From contig NZ_VLKW01000008.1 in assembly GCF_007830495.1 (NCBI RefSeq), positions 62,001 to 126,000 of the forward strand: 64,000 nucleotides of DNA, written 5' to 3'. The position numbers and the translations under genes were made by a program. The notes under the pieces are model-generated. The model was not told where the DNA came from and did not search any database. It saw nothing but the letters and a program-made list of their open reading frames with translations. Source of the DNA: Pseudoduganella flava (lineage in GTDB: Bacteria; Pseudomonadota; Gammaproteobacteria; Burkholderiales; Burkholderiaceae_D). This document shows, in pieces, positions 62,379 through 64,000 of the stretch; position 1 is the first letter of the stretch, and each line of letters begins with the position of its first letter.

Positions 62379-63764
62379 ATGCGTTCCCAACTCGCAGACC
62401 TTCCTAATCTCTTCGGCAAGGTCATGGCCGCATTGCCGGTCGCGCCCCCGCTCGCCATCGCCTACAGCGGCGGCCTCGACTCGTCCGTGCTGCTCCACCT
62501 CTCACACGCGGCCGGCCTGCCGCTACATGCCTTCCACGTCCACCACGGCCTGTCCCCGAACGCCGATGCGTGGGAAGCCCATTGCGCGGCCGAGTGCGCG
62601 CGGCTGCGCGTGCCGTTCATGGCGCGACGCGTGACGCTGGCCGACCGCAAGGCTGGCACGGAAGCGTCCGCCCGGCAGGCGCGTTACGCGGCGCTGGGTG
62701 AGCTGTGCCGTGAGCACGGCATCACGTCGCTGCTGACGGCACACCACCTTGACGACCAGGCCGAAACGATCCTGCTGCAACTGGCGCGCGGTGCCGGGCC
62801 GGCCGGCTTGTCCGGCATGGATGCCTTCAACCACGCGCCCGGCTTGCTGGGCAGCGCCGACATCCTGCTGGCCCGCCCGCTGCTGCAGGCATCGCGCGCC
62901 CAGCTGGAAGCCTACGCGGCGCAGCACGGCATCGCCCACGTCGACGATGAATCGAACCTCGACACGCGCTACGCCCGCAACGCATTGCGGCACACGGTGA
63001 TGCCGGCGCTGGCCGCGGCTTTCCCCGGGTTCCAGGAACGCTTCGCGCGCAGCGCGGCCCATGCGCGTTCGGCGCAGCGCCTGCTGACGGAGCTGGCGCA
63101 GGAAGACCTGGCAAAGGGGCTGCAAGACGGCGGCCTGCAGGGCGACAGCATCGCCGTCGATTACCTGCGCGGCCTGGGCGAAGACCGCCGCAACAACCTG
63201 CTGCGCCACTGGTTCGGCGTGCGCGATATCCGCATCCCGTCCGCCGCGTGGCTGGCCGAGATGACGGCCCAACTGCTGGCGGCGCGCGAGGATGCCCAGC
63301 TGCTCGTCACGCATCCGGACTGCGACGTGCGCCGCCACCGCGGCCGCCTGCACCTGGTGCCGAAGCGGCGTGCGCTGCCCGGCGCGCAGGAAGATGCGTA
63401 CGACGAGCGCCCCAGCCAGCACTTCCGCTGGAACGGCGAAGCATCGATCGCGTTTCCCGACTATGGCGGCACCTTGCATTTCGACGTGGTGGAGGAGGGG
63501 GTGCCGGCCGCCTGGCTGAAGGAACAGATGCTGACGATCTCGTTCCGCCGCGGCGGCGAGCGCCTGAAGCCGGCCCGCAACCGGCCGTCGCGCGACCTGA
63601 AGCACCATTACCAGGCGCTCGGCATCCCCGCGTGGGAGCGGGCCCGGCTGCCGGTCGTCGCCATCCCGGGGCGGCTGCTGTTTGCCGCCGGGATCGGCAT
63701 GGACTGCCACTATGTTCACGCTGAGCTGAACTCCGCTATCCAGTTGCGCTGGGTGGCCGAATAA
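62379..63764 (+). CDS. tilS: tRNA(Ile)-lysidine synthetase TilS
   Basis: TilS modifies C34 of the CAU-anticodon tRNA-Ile to lysidine, so that it reads AUA. The 461-residue protein has the N-type ATP pyrophosphatase loop YSGGLDSSVLLHL, FHVHHGLSPNAD, LLTAHHLDDQAETILLQLARG and LARPLL. The C-terminal TilS substrate domains follow (FRRGGERLKPARNRPSRDLKHHYQ). The length fits the long TilS form. The leader carries the GGGGTCAGACCC hairpin 24 nt upstream, which may affect expression. No strong ribosome site is visible before ATG 62379. Confidence 0.96.
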   Translation: MRSQLADLPNLFGKVMAALPVAPPLAIAYSGGLDSSVLLHLSHAAGLPLHAFHVHHGLSPNADAWEAHCAAECARLRVPFMARRVTLADRKAGTEASARQARYAALGELCREHGITSLLTAHHLDDQAETILLQLARGAGPAGLSGMDAFNHAPGLLGSADILLARPLLQASRAQLEAYAAQHGIAHVDDESNLDTRYARNALRHTVMPALAAAFPGFQERFARSAAHARSAQRLLTELAQEDLAKGLQDGGLQGDSIAVDYLRGLGEDRRNNLLRHWFGVRDIRIPSAAWLAEMTAQLLAAREDAQLLVTHPDCDVRRHRGRLHLVPKRRALPGAQEDAYDERPSQHFRWNGEASIAFPDYGGTLHFDVVEEGVPAAWLKEQMLTISFRRGGERLKPARNRPSRDLKHHYQALGIPAWERARLPVVAIPGRLLFAAGIGMDCHYVHAELNSAIQLRWVAE

Positions 63765-63902
63765 AATTTCCCGACCTTGCGATTTCCGCATGAGCTTATG
63801 CCGGAAGTGTATAGCTTCGCAACTTTTTTTGACTTGTTCTTTTGCATTGCAGCAGGTAGAGTTAAGGGCTCCCTTACTTCAACCGATTGAAAAACGCAAG
63901 TT

Positions 63903-64000
63903 ATGGCTTTAATCGTTCACAAATACGGCGGTACGTCGATGGGATCGACGGACCGTATCAAGAACGTCGCGCGCCGTGTCGCCAAGTGGCACGATGCGGG
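63903..64000 (+). CDS. lysC: Aspartate kinase LysC (5' part)
   Basis: Only the first 32 codons lie in the window. The start MALIVHKYGGTSMGSTDRI carries the KxGGTS motif of the aspartokinase ATP/aspartate site, and the following RIKNVARRVAKWHDAG matches beta-proteobacterial aspartate kinase. The enzyme begins the lysine, threonine and methionine pathways. A weak promoter may be TTGTTC-17-TAGAGT (63834-63862). The frame continues past the window edge, so length and allosteric domains cannot be judged. Confidence 0.93.
   Translation, partial: MALIVHKYGGTSMGSTDRIKNVARRVAKWHDA

Overview
The window is a 64 kb stretch of GC-rich chromosome from a betaproteobacterium of the order Burkholderiales. 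The best fit is Oxalobacteraceae, in the Massilia/Pseudoduganella/Duganella neighbourhood. This is inferred from the protein style, the several PEP-CTERM surface proteins, the phasin, and the gene orders yhbY<>rlmE-ftsH-folP-glmM and carA-carB-greA. It was not tested by a database search. No IS element, prophage, CRISPR array or rRNA operon is visible. The window looks like core chromosome interrupted by small accessory patches.

Layout. 1-3912 is the tail of a phosphate regulon operon (pstA-pstB-phoU-phoB-phoR). 3983-5450 holds a patatin-like lipoprotein and a GlcG/HbpS-like protein. 5566-9588 holds five tandem paralogous PEP-CTERM proteins, followed by a CE12-type SGNH acetylesterase (9731-10921). 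11170-16614 is carA-carB, greA and a small membrane protein. 16861-22433 is yhbY, rlmE, ftsH, folP and glmM, then tRNA-Arg(UCU). 22679-23980 is a TetR regulator with a membrane protein, both carrying the same operator. 24118-29442 holds a zinc-ribbon protein, argO/argP, a periplasmic asparaginase, another PEP-CTERM protein and a LysR regulator. 29690-33176 has two very small genes and a LiaI/LiaF-like pair joined to a LytS/LytTR two-component system.

33310-37277 is a two-gene nuclease/helicase operon: a FAN1-type VRR-NUC protein and an XPD-like Fe-S helicase with a PD-(D/E)XK domain. It lies behind a near-consensus LexA box, so it is probably an SOS-controlled crosslink-repair module. 37409-42367 carries a phasin, a histidine kinase with a degenerate receiver and a tiny secreted partner, and two identical tRNA-Leu(CAG) genes on either side of a secreted metalloprotease. 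A triple terminator array follows the second tRNA. 42644-47591 is rnr, rlmB, cysE and yceH. 47572-48081 encodes a stand-alone protein resembling the N-terminal domain of cyanophycin synthetase. 48226-50407 is a GntR-controlled ABC-2 exporter. 51002-53221 is a SulP transporter fused to a beta-carbonic anhydrase. The rest holds small envelope proteins, a GH19 hydrolase, a DinB-like protein, lpxH, two cyclophilins, cysS, a DNA glycosylase, accA, tilS and the start of lysC.

The items most worth following up are the LexA-boxed FAN1/XPD operon, the orphan cyanophycin-synthetase N-domain, the PEP-CTERM paralogue array, the terminator-like hairpins in the carA and cysS leaders, and a dispersed family of nested palindromes built on GGTGTCTGACACC and GGGGTCAG in four intergenic regions.
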